The notes under the pieces: generated by a model
Databases searched by the model: none
Told to the model about the DNA's origin: nothing
What the model saw: only the letters and a program-made list of their open reading frames with translations
Translations under genes and position numbers: made by a program
Source of the DNA: Silvibacterium sp049280995
GTDB lineage: Bacteria > Acidobacteriota > Terriglobia > Terriglobales > Acidobacteriaceae
Length of the DNA stretch: 64,000 nucleotides
Direction of reading: 5' to 3'
NCBI GenBank assembly: GCA_049280995.1
Contig: JBAPRH010000026.1
Location: forward strand, 1-64,000
Shown: positions 51,966-60,528 of the stretch, one piece after another
How positions within the stretch are numbered: position 1 is the stretch's first letter
How the letters are laid out: each line of letters starts with the position of its first letter

Positions 51966-53327
51966 CTAAGCCAGCTCGGCGAGCGGGAATGAGCGGTGGC
52001 TGCGCGAGGGCTCCAGATAGTTCTGCCGATGCGTGGTGACGAGAAACTTGGTGAAACCGGCGTTCTCGTCGGGCAGGTTGTACTTCTTCTGGAGATCCAC
52101 GCTATCCATCTCTCTGCGCGTTTTTTCGAAGAGCTGCGCCGACGGCGTGAACCCGACGAAATGCACTCCAGGAAATGGGATCGGATCCACCGGACCGGTG
52201 GAGCTGAACGCGAATGGATTTTCAACCGTGTCGAAATCCTGCCGGAGGAAGATGACCGTCCCCTTAGGCAGATGATCTCCATACGCGGTCGTCGTGTCCT
52301 TTTGCAAACGGGTAAAGGTTTGCATCTGCGCGTTATGACCGACGAGGCCGTGCTTCTTCGCGTCTTCTTCAAGCTGCTCCTTGGAAGTGACCGTCTCCGG
52401 CCCCTGATCAGGGGAAAGGACCTCCTCCCCTTCGGTGCGGCGAGGATCGAACATCCGCTGCAGGCGCCCGCGCTGCTGGAGGCCATACCATCCCTCGAGG
52501 TCAATCTTGATGTGTGAGAGGTGCATGATGGTTCCGTTGGCGAAGTAACTCTCCGGAGTCTGATCGGTATAGCCGGGGAGGGTCTCGAAGCTCGGCAGAC
52601 TTCCCTGAGCCAGGCCGTGAACATGGCTGGAGGTGAAGCCCATGAACAGCATGGCGCCGGCAGGAATTTTGTCCGCCCCCGGGATGCCCAGTCGTTTCGC
52701 CATAATCCGAGGCATGCCGTGTCCGGCAAAGCCGCGCCGTATCGAAGTTACGTTGAAGATGTCGCCCACGTAGACGTTCTCGACCGGGATGCCGTTCAGC
52801 ACATGCGCGCCGGGCTGGAACAGGGCATCAATCACGTCGCGCAAGTTGCCCTGGAAGTCGCTCTTGAAGTGGAACGAGACATCGTTGTTTTCAAGCGTCA
52901 AGTCGGCTGGATCCTTGGGGAACCTGATCGCGTCGATCAACGCCCAGTCGCCCGGCTTGCCGTTCTCGATGGCGCGGGGCATCATCTTCGCGGTGAGAGA
53001 GGCGGGAAGGAATTCCTTGAAGTAGGAGAGGCCGTAGGCCACTTGCGTGAGGATGCCGCCGGGATTCAGTGGGTAAATCGCTTCAATTTCCTCGAGAGCC
53101 GCGGTAAGGCGCGATTGCGCACGCTGCAGCGCTTTTTTGTCACCCTTCTGTAGATTCAGGTCGGCAGTAACGACCGCGTGCCACAGAGGCACACACGCCA
53201 CGGGAACGCCCACATGATCCTCAACATTGACGCCCGGCAGCTCGTATTGCGTTTTTGGCGGTGTGGCATACGACCTTTTTACGTAGTTGACACATCCCGC
53301 CCAGTCAAAAGCCTTTGTTGCGGTCAA
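51966..53327 (-). CDS. DyP-type peroxidase-like protein lacking the GxxDG motif
   Basis: This 453-residue protein resembles the dye-decolorising peroxidase fold in places: GGILTQVAYGLSYFKEFL (like the LTVTVGFGPSLF segment), NNDVSFHFKSDFQGNLRDVIDALF (like the ADDPQVAFHAVR strand) and SIRRGFAGHG with later AGAMLFMGF. The canonical GxxDG motif is not found where expected, so haem binding is uncertain; several His (SHVHGLA, IMHLSHIK) could be ligands. The TTG at 53327 is preceded by AGGAGG at ideal spacing, so I use it; TTG 53396 lies in a promoter palindrome. It sits upstream of the regulator, ahpC and ahpD, all same strand. Confidence 0.65.
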   Translation of the reverse strand: MTATKAFDWAGCVNYVKRSYATPPKTQYELPGVNVEDHVGVPVACVPLWHAVVTADLNLQKGDKKALQRAQSRLTAALEEIEAIYPLNPGGILTQVAYGLSYFKEFLPASLTAKMMPRAIENGKPGDWALIDAIRFPKDPADLTLENNDVSFHFKSDFQGNLRDVIDALFQPGAHVLNGIPVENVYVGDIFNVTSIRRGFAGHGMPRIMAKRLGIPGADKIPAGAMLFMGFTSSHVHGLAQGSLPSFETLPGYTDQTPESYFANGTIMHLSHIKIDLEGWYGLQQRGRLQRMFDPRRTEGEEVLSPDQGPETVTSKEQLEEDAKKHGLVGHNAQMQTFTRLQKDTTTAYGDHLPKGTVIFLRQDFDTVENPFAFSSTGPVDPIPFPGVHFVGFTPSAQLFEKTRREMDSVDLQKKYNLPDENAGFTKFLVTTHRQNYLEPSRSHRSFPLAELA

Positions 53328-53375
53328 AGCAACCTCCTTCTCGGTCTCTGTCGTTATGACATGAACTATTAAACG

Positions 53376-53389
53376 ATAATAGCTATTAT
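53376..53389. promoter_or_regulatory. AT-rich palindrome upstream of DyP-like gene
   Basis: ATAATAG and CTATTAT meet without spacer as a perfect 14-bp palindrome, 49 bp upstream of the start at 53327, with AT-rich surroundings. The arms share ATAAT/ATTAT with the palindrome at 51787, but the spacing differs (5-4-5 instead of 5-1-5). It may be a second, weaker site for the same Fur/PerR-type regulator. Confidence 0.45.
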
Positions 53390-53461
53390 ATATCAAACCG
53401 AGATGCTGGCTGCTTTACCATTAACCGCTTTTGAGCGAACCGCTTTTTAACCGCTGCTAAA

Positions 53462-53914
53462 TTACTGTTCGCGGCCGCTCTCGCCGCCTTTTGGGGTGAA
53501 CCTCGCGTCGAGCGGCTGGCGGCCCTGAAAACCCCCGTCCAGCGTGTGCCAGAACTCGATCCGAGCCTCGCCCATCTGCCAGCACAGAAGCACCGTTTCG
53601 CCGTCAATGAGGCAGGGGAAATCCAGCAGCCCGGTATCCAGGTCCTTCACCTGCACACCGATGGATTCGATCTCGGCGAGCAGGTCCTTCGCGTGCTGGG
53701 CGTGCGCATCGTAGGCCGCGCGGCGCCGGCGCAGGCGGTCAATATCGAGAAACATGCCGCCGGCGAGGAAGACCTTCTGGCTCAGCGCGTGCATCTTTTC
53801 CTCGATCTCCTCCGCTGCCCGCTTTTCCTCAATGGCGCGCTTCAGCAGGGATTCGAGAATCGGAAGCAGCGACTGAGCCTCTTCCAGCGTGAAGTGTTTT
53901 GTTTCAAAATCCAT
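53462..53914 (-). CDS. DUF2203 family protein
   Basis: The 150-residue protein fits DUF2203: KHFTLEEAQSLLPILESLLKRAIEEKRAAEEIEEKMHAL, then a coiled section and the conserved end VKDLDTGLLDFPCLIDGETVLLCWQMGEARIEFWHTLDGGFQGRQPLD. The function is unknown. It starts 1 bp after the nadA stop, so it is translated from the nadA message; conservation of this linkage in other acidobacteria was not checked. The C-terminal 20 residues are charged and variable. Confidence 0.85.
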   Translation of the reverse strand: MDFETKHFTLEEAQSLLPILESLLKRAIEEKRAAEEIEEKMHALSQKVFLAGGMFLDIDRLRRRRAAYDAHAQHAKDLLAEIESIGVQVKDLDTGLLDFPCLIDGETVLLCWQMGEARIEFWHTLDGGFQGRQPLDARFTPKGGESGREQ

Positions 53915-53915
53915 C

Positions 53916-55058
53916 TCATCCTTGAATCTGTAGCATGCGATCGAGCGCTATGCGCGCCCACTGCTTTACATCATCGCGAACTTTAATCCGGTTCACAATG
54001 CGGCCCTCCACCAGGTTCTCGAGCGCCCACGCCAGATGCTGCGGGCTGATGCGAAACATGGTCGTGCACAAGCAACCCGTGTCGTCGAGCGTGATGACCT
54101 TCTTGCCCTTCGGCGCAAACTGCTTGGCCAGCCGGTTGACCAGGTGGATTTCGGTCCCGATGGCGAACATCGACCCCTCGGGTCCTTCGGTAACGTAGCG
54201 AATCAGCTTTTCGGTCGAGCCCTGAGCATCGGCCTTCCGGCAGACCTCATGCCGGCACTCGGGATGCACAATTACCCGGATGCCCGGATACTTCGCCCGC
54301 ACCTTGTCCACATGCTGCGGCAGGAACCGGCCATGCACGGAGCAGTGGCCCTTCCACAGAATAATTTTCGCCGCCTTCACTTGCTCGGGCGTGAGGCCGC
54401 CGTTCGCCTGGAATGGATCAAACAGCGCCATCTGGTCCCGCGGAATGCCCATGTTCACCCCCGTGTTGCGCCCCAGGTGCTCGTCGGGCAGAAACAGAAT
54501 CTTCTCCACGCGCGAGAACGCCCACTCGAAGGCTTTGGCCGCATTCGACGAAGTGCAGACCAGCCCGCCGCGCTCGCCGCAAAAGGCCTTGATGGCTGCC
54601 GCTGAATTCATGTAGGTGAGCGGCAGAATTTTATCCGCGCCGATGCCGGCGTCGAGGATCGTGTCCCAGCATGCCTCGACCTGGCCGATCTCCGCCATGT
54701 CGGCCATGGAGCAGCCGGCGTTCAGATCAGGCAGGATCACCTTCTGCTCCTCTCGCCCGAGCAGGTCCGCGCTTTCCGCCATGAAGTGAACACCGCAGAA
54801 GACGAGGTATTCGGCCTCGGACTGCGACGCGATTTTGGAGAGTTTGTAGGAGTCGCCGGTGTGGTCGGCAAATCGGAGGACTTCGTCGCGCTGGTAGTGG
54901 TGCCCCAGCAGAACGGTGGTTTTGCCCAGCTTTTCCCGGGCCGCCGCGATGCGCTCGTCCATGGTGTGGTCGGGCATCGCCAGGTAATTATCAAGGGAGC
55001 AGCTTTGATGCTCGTCGATAGCGTCTACGTCAACAGCTTCTTCTTCCAGTACACTCAT
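53916..55058 (-). CDS. nadA: quinolinate synthase NadA
   Basis: NadA condenses iminoaspartate with dihydroxyacetone phosphate to quinolinate, using a 4Fe-4S cluster held by three cysteines; candidates lie in VFCGVHFMAESADLL, LVCTSSNAAKA and HPECRHEVCR (with CLCTTMF near the end). The substrate-binding motifs HYQRDEVLRFADHTGDSYKLSK and ILWKGHCSVHGRF are present. Length is 380 residues. It starts at 55058 with a GCGGAAA site, and DUF2203 follows immediately. The partner nadB is in this window at 57748-59325 on the same strand but separated by tat and terC genes. Confidence 0.95.
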   Translation of the reverse strand: MSVLEEEAVDVDAIDEHQSCSLDNYLAMPDHTMDERIAAAREKLGKTTVLLGHHYQRDEVLRFADHTGDSYKLSKIASQSEAEYLVFCGVHFMAESADLLGREEQKVILPDLNAGCSMADMAEIGQVEACWDTILDAGIGADKILPLTYMNSAAAIKAFCGERGGLVCTSSNAAKAFEWAFSRVEKILFLPDEHLGRNTGVNMGIPRDQMALFDPFQANGGLTPEQVKAAKIILWKGHCSVHGRFLPQHVDKVRAKYPGIRVIVHPECRHEVCRKADAQGSTEKLIRYVTEGPEGSMFAIGTEIHLVNRLAKQFAPKGKKVITLDDTGCLCTTMFRISPQHLAWALENLVEGRIVNRIKVRDDVKQWARIALDRMLQIQG

Positions 55059-55084
55059 TTTTTCCGCCTTCAGTCCGGTTTCCG

Positions 55085-55163
55085 GACGGGGATGTTGAAA
55101 GCAATTCTTGGAGTTGCAGTCGATTCACTGCGGCTTGCGCCTGCCCAACCGACGGGGATGTTG
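55085..55163. repeat. 13-bp direct repeat upstream of nadA
   Basis: GACGGGGATGTTG occurs at 55085-55097 and again at 55151-55163, 66 bp apart, in the 295-bp region between nadA and the divergent tatA/B gene. It may be a regulator site for nadA; a known NAD-biosynthesis repressor motif could not be matched from sequence alone. Confidence 0.4.
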
Positions 55164-55353
55164 CAACCTGTATTCAGTGGGCGAACCAGATGGCCATCGT
55201 CGCAAAAACGAGCGGCCCCGGTTGAATCCACTCCCATTAGTTTAATACACCACACCACTTGCGCCGCCAGCGCGGCGTCGCTCCGGTGAAGCCCGCTCCA
55301 AATCAGCGCTCGCCGTTTGTGACCCGGCAACGTCGCAGGTATCATAGGAGGGA

Positions 55354-55953
55354 ATGCATTTCGCTGATTCCATCGTGATCTTCCTGCTCGCGCTGATTCT
55401 CTTCGGCCCCAAGAAATTGCCCGAGATTGCACGGCAGGTCGGCAAGCTGATGGTTGAATTTCGCCGCGCCTCAAACGAGTTCAAATCGCAAATTGACGAA
55501 GAGCTGCGCGCGATGGAACAACAGGACCGTCAGCAGAAGATGGGAGCGGCGTACCAGGAGGCTCCCGCGCTCGCCGCGCCGGATGACGCGCCCGCAGTTG
55601 AGTACGAGCGGGACCGTTCCTACACCGATGATTCGCTCACAGAAGACGCACTGACCGATGGCGCAGACGGCACGCTCACGGACGGTTCGCTCACGGCGGC
55701 CTCCCGAATGGAGGATTACGCCGGAGGCACAATCGAGGAAGTCGCCGAGCCCGTGATTCTTCCACCCTCAACCGGCGAGCCGGTTCGCGCGGACTCGCCC
55801 TACCTGCCGGTCCCGCCGCCCGAGTTGCTGGAAGCCGCAACCGCTCAGCCGCACCATCTCTACGCCGAGGCGCTGGCCGCGGAACAGAACGGAAGCTCGA
55901 ACCATATCGGCCCAGAGCCAGAGAGCGCACAGGCCATAGTGAATCATGGATGA
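55354..55953 (+). CDS. tatB: twin-arginine translocase TatA/TatB
   Basis: The 199-residue protein begins with one short transmembrane helix (HFADSIVIFLLALILFGPKKLPEI), the characteristic FGPKKLPEIARQVG motif and an amphipathic helix (QVGKLMVEFRRASNEFKSQI). A long acidic, Ser/Thr/Asp-rich tail contains loose repeats of DSLTEDALTDGADGTLTDGSLT. Whether it acts as TatA or TatB is uncertain; the longer acidic tail and single copy next to tatC suggest a TatB-like or combined role. The tatC start overlaps its stop. GGAGGG lies very close to the ATG. Confidence 0.82.
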   Translation: MHFADSIVIFLLALILFGPKKLPEIARQVGKLMVEFRRASNEFKSQIDEELRAMEQQDRQQKMGAAYQEAPALAAPDDAPAVEYERDRSYTDDSLTEDALTDGADGTLTDGSLTAASRMEDYAGGTIEEVAEPVILPPSTGEPVRADSPYLPVPPPELLEAATAQPHHLYAEALAAEQNGSSNHIGPEPESAQAIVNHG

Positions 55954-56755
55954 CTTACTGGACCGCGCCCGGGCTGCCGTAAGCCAGCGCGCCGAACTCC
56001 CCGGAATGAGCCTCCTCGAACATCTGGAGGAGTTGCGCCGCCGTCTCATCCATGCCGGGCTTTACCTGATCGCTGGATTTGCGGTGGCGTGGGGGTTCCA
56101 CGCCAAAATTTACGGGCTCATGCAGGAGCCCATCACCTACGCCCTGGCGATGCACCACCTGCCCACGCAGCTCATCATCCACAACCCGGTCGACGGCTTC
56201 AACATGTACCTGAAGATCAGCTTCATGGCCGGCGCCATCATCGCGTCGCCGTTTGTGCTGTACCAGGTCTGGCTCTTCATTTCGCCCGGTCTTTACAAAA
56301 ATGAAAAGCGCTATGTGATGCCGTTCATGGCCGCGACCATCAGCCTGTTTCTGGCCGGAGCGTATTTCGGATACCGATGGGTCTTCCCCAACTCCCTCAA
56401 TTTTCTGTTCACCTTCAGCAAGCAGTTTCGTCCGCTGATCGAGGTGAACGAGTACACCAATCTTTTTCTGACGGTGATTCTCGGCCTCGGCGCGGCCTTT
56501 GAGCTGCCTATCCTCGTGCTCTTTCTGTCGCTGTTCGGAATTGTGAGCCCACGCTTTTTGTGGAAGAATCTGCGCTTCGCTATCCTGATTATTTTTGTGT
56601 TCGCGGCGATCATCACGCCCACACCCGATCCGCTGACCATGTGCGTTTTCGCCACTCCGCTGCTTGGCTTGTACCTCATCAGCATCGCCGTTTCCTATGT
56701 CGTAAGTCCGGCACAGCGTAAAAAAAGGAAAGAAGCCAAAGCGACCAAAGGCTAG
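55946..56755 (+). CDS. tatC: Sec-independent protein translocase TatC
   Basis: The 269-residue membrane protein binds twin-arginine signals and forms the translocase core. It has the conserved MSLLEHLEELRRRLIHAGLYL start with E/R pairs, the PFVLYQVWLFISPGLYKNEKRY loop after the second transmembrane segment, and further helices through FIVLFLSLFGIVSPRFLW and VFAAIITPTPDPLTMCVFATPLLGLYLISI. It overlaps the tatA/B gene by 8 bp, so they are coupled. Downstream lies an unusual inverted-repeat element. Confidence 0.96.
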   Translation: MDDLLDRARAAVSQRAELPGMSLLEHLEELRRRLIHAGLYLIAGFAVAWGFHAKIYGLMQEPITYALAMHHLPTQLIIHNPVDGFNMYLKISFMAGAIIASPFVLYQVWLFISPGLYKNEKRYVMPFMAATISLFLAGAYFGYRWVFPNSLNFLFTFSKQFRPLIEVNEYTNLFLTVILGLGAAFELPILVLFLSLFGIVSPRFLWKNLRFAILIIFVFAAIITPTPDPLTMCVFATPLLGLYLISIAVSYVVSPAQRKKRKEAKATKG

Positions 56756-56756
56756 C

Positions 56757-56866
56757 GCATTTTCAGAGATGGGGTAGCCCGAAGCCGAGGGATCCAAGCC
56801 GCCGCGACCATCAGGGAGCGGCGACCTTCCTCCATCTTGAAAAGGCCGCAGTATCTCTGAAAATGC
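56757..56866. repeat. 110-bp inverted-repeat element after tatC
   Basis: Perfect 14-bp arms GCATTTTCAGAGAT (56757-56770) and ATCTCTGAAAATGC (56853-56866) flank the element. Inside is a near-arm CCATCTTGAAAAGG that can pair with the same left arm in a second way, and a CGCCGC/GCGGCG inner stem. There is no coding sequence. It could be a dispersed element or an RNA that switches between folds. Confidence 0.6.
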
Positions 56867-56888
56867 TGTAATGCGTTAAATTACAGGA

Positions 56889-57788
56889 ATGTTCGAAGGA
56901 GCATCGCCGGCCTACTGGATCGCTTTCGGAGCAATCGTAGCCGTGCTGCTCTTCGTCGATCTGGGCCTGCTGCAGCGCGGCAGCCGTTCCGTCTCCATCC
57001 GCATAGCGTGGGGATGGACCGCGGTTCTCGCCGGACTAGCCTTCTGCTTCGCTCTCTTCCTCTCGCAGACGCAGGGCAAACAGCGCGGGCTCGAGTTCCT
57101 CTCCGGCTACCTGGTCGAAGGCTCGCTCAGCATCGACAATTTGTTCGTCTTCCTGCTCATGTTCCGCTCGCTCCGCCTGGACGTCGAGCAGCAGCGCCGC
57201 GTCCTGCTCTGGGGAGTACTCGGCGCGATCGTGATGCGCGGCGTCTTCATCTTCATCGGAGCATCGCTGTTGGCGCGCTTCGTGTGGGTGGAGTACATCT
57301 TCGGAGCGTTTCTGCTAATCGCTGCCATTCGCCTCATCCGCCACCGGGCGGAGGTGGACGAGCCAACCGGCCCGGCGCGCTGGCTGCTGAAACGCGCCGG
57401 AGGCAAAGACGCGACGCTCGGGCTTTCGTCGTTTCTGCTGATTGTGCTCGCGGTCGAAGCCACCGACCTGGTCTTCGCGCTCGACTCCGTCCCGGCGGTG
57501 CTCGCCATCACCCGCGATACATTCGTCGTCTACACGTCGAACATTTTTGCGATTCTCGGCCTGCGCTCGCTCTACTTCGCACTATCGGACGCACTCGACC
57601 GCCTGCGCTTGCTGCACTACGGATTGGCCCTGATTCTCGCCTTTGTCGCCGTCAAAATGATCCTGACTCGCTGGGTTGATATTCCCATCGGATGGTCGCT
57701 CGGCTTCATCGTCGGAGTGCTGATCGTCTTCGCAATCCTCAGCCGGCTCACTGCGCCAAAGCAGCCTGAGGAGCTGTCTCAAAGTTGA
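56889..57788 (+). CDS. TerC family membrane protein
   Basis: The 299-residue protein has eight or nine transmembrane segments typical of the TerC/Alx family, including FGAIVAVLLFVDLGLLQ, the VEGSLSIDNLFVFLLMFRSLRL metal-binding segment, AVEATDLVFALDSVPAVLAIT and the FIVGVLIVFAIL end. Family members are thought to export or control manganese, or to support tellurite resistance; no direct evidence for either here. The stop lies inside the antisense nadB end (41-bp overlap, convergent). Confidence 0.9.
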   Translation: MFEGASPAYWIAFGAIVAVLLFVDLGLLQRGSRSVSIRIAWGWTAVLAGLAFCFALFLSQTQGKQRGLEFLSGYLVEGSLSIDNLFVFLLMFRSLRLDVEQQRRVLLWGVLGAIVMRGVFIFIGASLLARFVWVEYIFGAFLLIAAIRLIRHRAEVDEPTGPARWLLKRAGGKDATLGLSSFLLIVLAVEATDLVFALDSVPAVLAITRDTFVVYTSNIFAILGLRSLYFALSDALDRLRLLHYGLALILAFVAVKMILTRWVDIPIGWSLGFIVGVLIVFAILSRLTAPKQPEELSQS

Positions 57789-59325
57789 CTTCCCTGCCCA
57801 GCATCACAGAGTGCTTCGCAAAGTGAGCGTCATCACGCTTCGGAAAATCATTGCGATAATGCGCCCCGCGGCTTTCCTCGCGTGCGATCGCAGACAGCAC
57901 AATCAGCTCCGCCACGGCATGAAGGTTCGCCAGCTCCAGCGAAGCCCGGTCGGCGGAGGGAGCCACGCGCAGCCGCTCCAGTTCCTGCCGCATTGCCGAT
58001 AGTCCCTCAGCATCCCGCAGCAAACCAGCATCCTTCCACATGCGCTGCTGCAGACGCTTCCGCTCCACCGCCACATCGATGACAGGCGGCGCGGCCATCT
58101 CCGGCGCGCCCAGCTTGCCTGCCGGAATCGCACCTGCCTCCCGCATGGCCGACGCCGCCCGCGCACCGAACACCAATCCTTCCAGCAGTGAGTTGCTCGC
58201 CAGCCGGTTCGCTCCGTGCACGCCCGTACAGGCCACCTCGCCTGCCGCGTAAAGACGCGACAATGAAGTGCGCCCATCCAGATCGGATCGCACACCGCCC
58301 ATCAGGTAGTGCGCCGCCGGACGCACCGGAATCAAATCCCGCGACAGCTCCAGCCCATGCCGCGCAAGAAATCTCGAAATTCCAGGAAAGCGCTGGTGCG
58401 GATCAACGCCCGTGACATGCCGCATGTCCAGATGCACCGGAAGCTCCGCGCCGTCCGGCCCCGTGCCCTCGCGCACAATCGCGCGCGCCACCACATCGCG
58501 TGGAGCAAGCTCCAGCAGCGGATGATACCGCTCCGTAAATCGCTCGCCGCGTGCGTTGCGAAGATACGCACCCTCTCCCCGCAGCGCCTCCGACAATAGG
58601 AAGCGCGGAACCCCGGGCAGGCTGAGCGCCGTGGGGTGGAACTGGTAAAACTCCATATCAGAAATTTCCGCGCCCGCTCTCCACGCCATGGCGATGCCGT
58701 CGCCGGTCGCGACCGCCGGATTGGTCGTATCGCTGTACACCTGCCCCGCACCGCCGCTGGCCAGCAGCACCGCCCGTGCGCGTACCTCAACTAGATCGCC
58801 ATTCGGATCAAGCAGCACCGCGCCCACCACGGCGTGATCCGCGACGAGCAAATCCACCGTTGTCGTCCACTCCAGCAGCGTAATATTTTTCTGCGCACGC
58901 GCATGGGCCAACAGCGAGCGCCCAATCTCCGCCCCGGTCGCGTCGCCGTTGGCGTGCAAAATGCGGTTGCGGCTGTGCGCTCCCTCCCTCGTCAGCATCA
59001 GCCGGCCATTCTCGCGGTCAAAGCCCGTGCCCCAGCGCAGCAGCTCCTCCACGCGCACTGGACCTTCTTCAACCAGCACGCGCGCCGCCTCGCGGTCCAC
59101 CAGCCCATCGCCCGCGCGCACCGTGTCTTCCAGATGCAGCGATACATCTTCATCGCCGCCCATGGCCACGGCGATACCGCCCTGCGCGTAGTTGGTGTTC
59201 GACTCTCCGAGCGCTTCTTTCGTGACCACCAGCACCCGGCCCGTCTCGCACAGTTCAATCGCCGCGCGCAGACCCGCGATGCCCGCGCCCACGATCAGAT
59301 AGTCAGTCTCACTCGCAACCGCCAT
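57748..59325 (-). CDS. nadB: L-aspartate oxidase NadB
   Basis: NadB oxidises L-aspartate to iminoaspartate for NadA. The protein (525 residues) has the FAD motif DYLIVGAGIAGLRAAIE, the substrate arch REGAHSRNRILHANGDATGAEIG, the active-site histidine and arginine in EFYQFHPTAL and GVHGANRLASNSLLEGLVFGARAA, and the C-terminal helical domain. The GTG at 59343 overlaps its only ribosome site, so the ATG at 59325 is preferred. It lies on the same strand as nadA but separated from it by the tat and terC genes. It is convergent with terC. Confidence 0.95.
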   Translation of the reverse strand: MAVASETDYLIVGAGIAGLRAAIELCETGRVLVVTKEALGESNTNYAQGGIAVAMGGDEDVSLHLEDTVRAGDGLVDREAARVLVEEGPVRVEELLRWGTGFDRENGRLMLTREGAHSRNRILHANGDATGAEIGRSLLAHARAQKNITLLEWTTTVDLLVADHAVVGAVLLDPNGDLVEVRARAVLLASGGAGQVYSDTTNPAVATGDGIAMAWRAGAEISDMEFYQFHPTALSLPGVPRFLLSEALRGEGAYLRNARGERFTERYHPLLELAPRDVVARAIVREGTGPDGAELPVHLDMRHVTGVDPHQRFPGISRFLARHGLELSRDLIPVRPAAHYLMGGVRSDLDGRTSLSRLYAAGEVACTGVHGANRLASNSLLEGLVFGARAASAMREAGAIPAGKLGAPEMAAPPVIDVAVERKRLQQRMWKDAGLLRDAEGLSAMRQELERLRVAPSADRASLELANLHAVAELIVLSAIAREESRGAHYRNDFPKRDDAHFAKHSVMLGREVNFETAPQAALAQ

Positions 59326-59415
59326 TGATTTTCCCGAAGCCACTCCTCAATTTTAGACTCGACGCGCGATCCAAAGGTGCAAGCCGCGCGCGGACTCCGA
59401 TACGATGAGAACATT

Positions 59416-60528
59416 GTGCGCACAATCCAGGTCAAAACAGCCTCGGCCAGCTATCCCGTCCATGTCGGTTCCGACCTTGTCGCCGGCTTGGGGCGGCGTC
59501 TTCAGAACATTGCCGGCGCGCGCGCGCCGCGCATCTTCGTTCTCACCTCGCCGGCCATCTGGTCGTTGTGGGGTGAGCAATTTCTTTCCACCTTTCCCAA
59601 AGATCAACCGCCCACCGCCCTCTTTCTCGCGCCCGGCGAGCAGCACAAGCGGCTCGCCACCGTCGAACGCCTCGCCACCGAGCTTTCCACCGCCGGCGCG
59701 GACCGCTCTTCCCTGCTCATCGCATTTGGAGGGGGCATCGTCGGCGACACGGGCGGATTTCTCGCTGCCATTTACATGCGCGGAATCCCTTACGTCCAGG
59801 TCCCCACCACATTGCTCGCACAGGTCGATTCATCGGTCGGCGGCAAAACTGGAGTCAACCTCGCGACCGGCAAGAACCTCATCGGCAGCTTCCATCACCC
59901 GCTCGCGGTCTTCGCCGATGTGGACATTCTGAAAACGCTGCCGCCGCGCGAGCTGCGCGCCGGGCTGTTCGAGAGCGTGAAGACAGGAATTATCCGCGAC
60001 CCCAGCCTCTTCCACTTCCTCGAAAACAATCGCGACCGCATTCTCGCCTGCGACCCTGCCGCGCTCCAGCGCGTCGTCGCGGCATCGGTTTCCATGAAGG
60101 CCGGAGTTGTCGGCATCGACGAGCGCGAGTCCGGCCTGCGCATGATCCTCAACTTTGGACACACGCTCGGCCACGCCATTGAAGCCGCGACCGGCTACAA
60201 AAAGCTGCTCCACGGCGAAGCCATCGCCTGGGGAATGCTTGCCGCGCTCCACGTCAGCCGCTCGCGCCAATCGCTTTCGGAAAAAGACGCGAACCGCATG
60301 GAGCAGCTCATCCGCGCCTACGGCCCGCTGCCTTCATTCCGCGCACGCGTTCCCGACCTTCTCGATACCGCCGGACGCGACAAGAAAAATCGCGCCGGAA
60401 CCCGCCGCTTCGTCCTTACTCCCGGCATTGGCCAGGCGGTCATCGTCGAAAACGTGACCGATGCCGAGTTAACCTCCGCCCTCGAACCAATCCTGAAAGA
60501 GGCCCACAGAAAAGAGGCCCACGAATGA
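59416..60528 (+). CDS. aroB: 3-dehydroquinate synthase AroB
   Basis: AroB makes 3-dehydroquinate from DAHP in the shikimate pathway. The 370-residue protein has the NAD-binding GGGIVGDTGGFLAAIYMRG, QVPTTLLAQVDSSVGGKTGVNLATGKNLIGSFHHP, and the metal-binding histidines of ILNFGHTLGHAIEAATGYKKLLHGEAIAWGML, all intact. A GTG at 59416 has a suitable GAGAA site; a GTG 13 codons earlier is less supported. The gene is divergent from nadB, and its stop overlaps the methyltransferase start (ATGA), so the two form an operon. Confidence 0.95.
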   Translation: MRTIQVKTASASYPVHVGSDLVAGLGRRLQNIAGARAPRIFVLTSPAIWSLWGEQFLSTFPKDQPPTALFLAPGEQHKRLATVERLATELSTAGADRSSLLIAFGGGIVGDTGGFLAAIYMRGIPYVQVPTTLLAQVDSSVGGKTGVNLATGKNLIGSFHHPLAVFADVDILKTLPPRELRAGLFESVKTGIIRDPSLFHFLENNRDRILACDPAALQRVVAASVSMKAGVVGIDERESGLRMILNFGHTLGHAIEAATGYKKLLHGEAIAWGMLAALHVSRSRQSLSEKDANRMEQLIRAYGPLPSFRARVPDLLDTAGRDKKNRAGTRRFVLTPGIGQAVIVENVTDAELTSALEPILKEAHRKEAHE

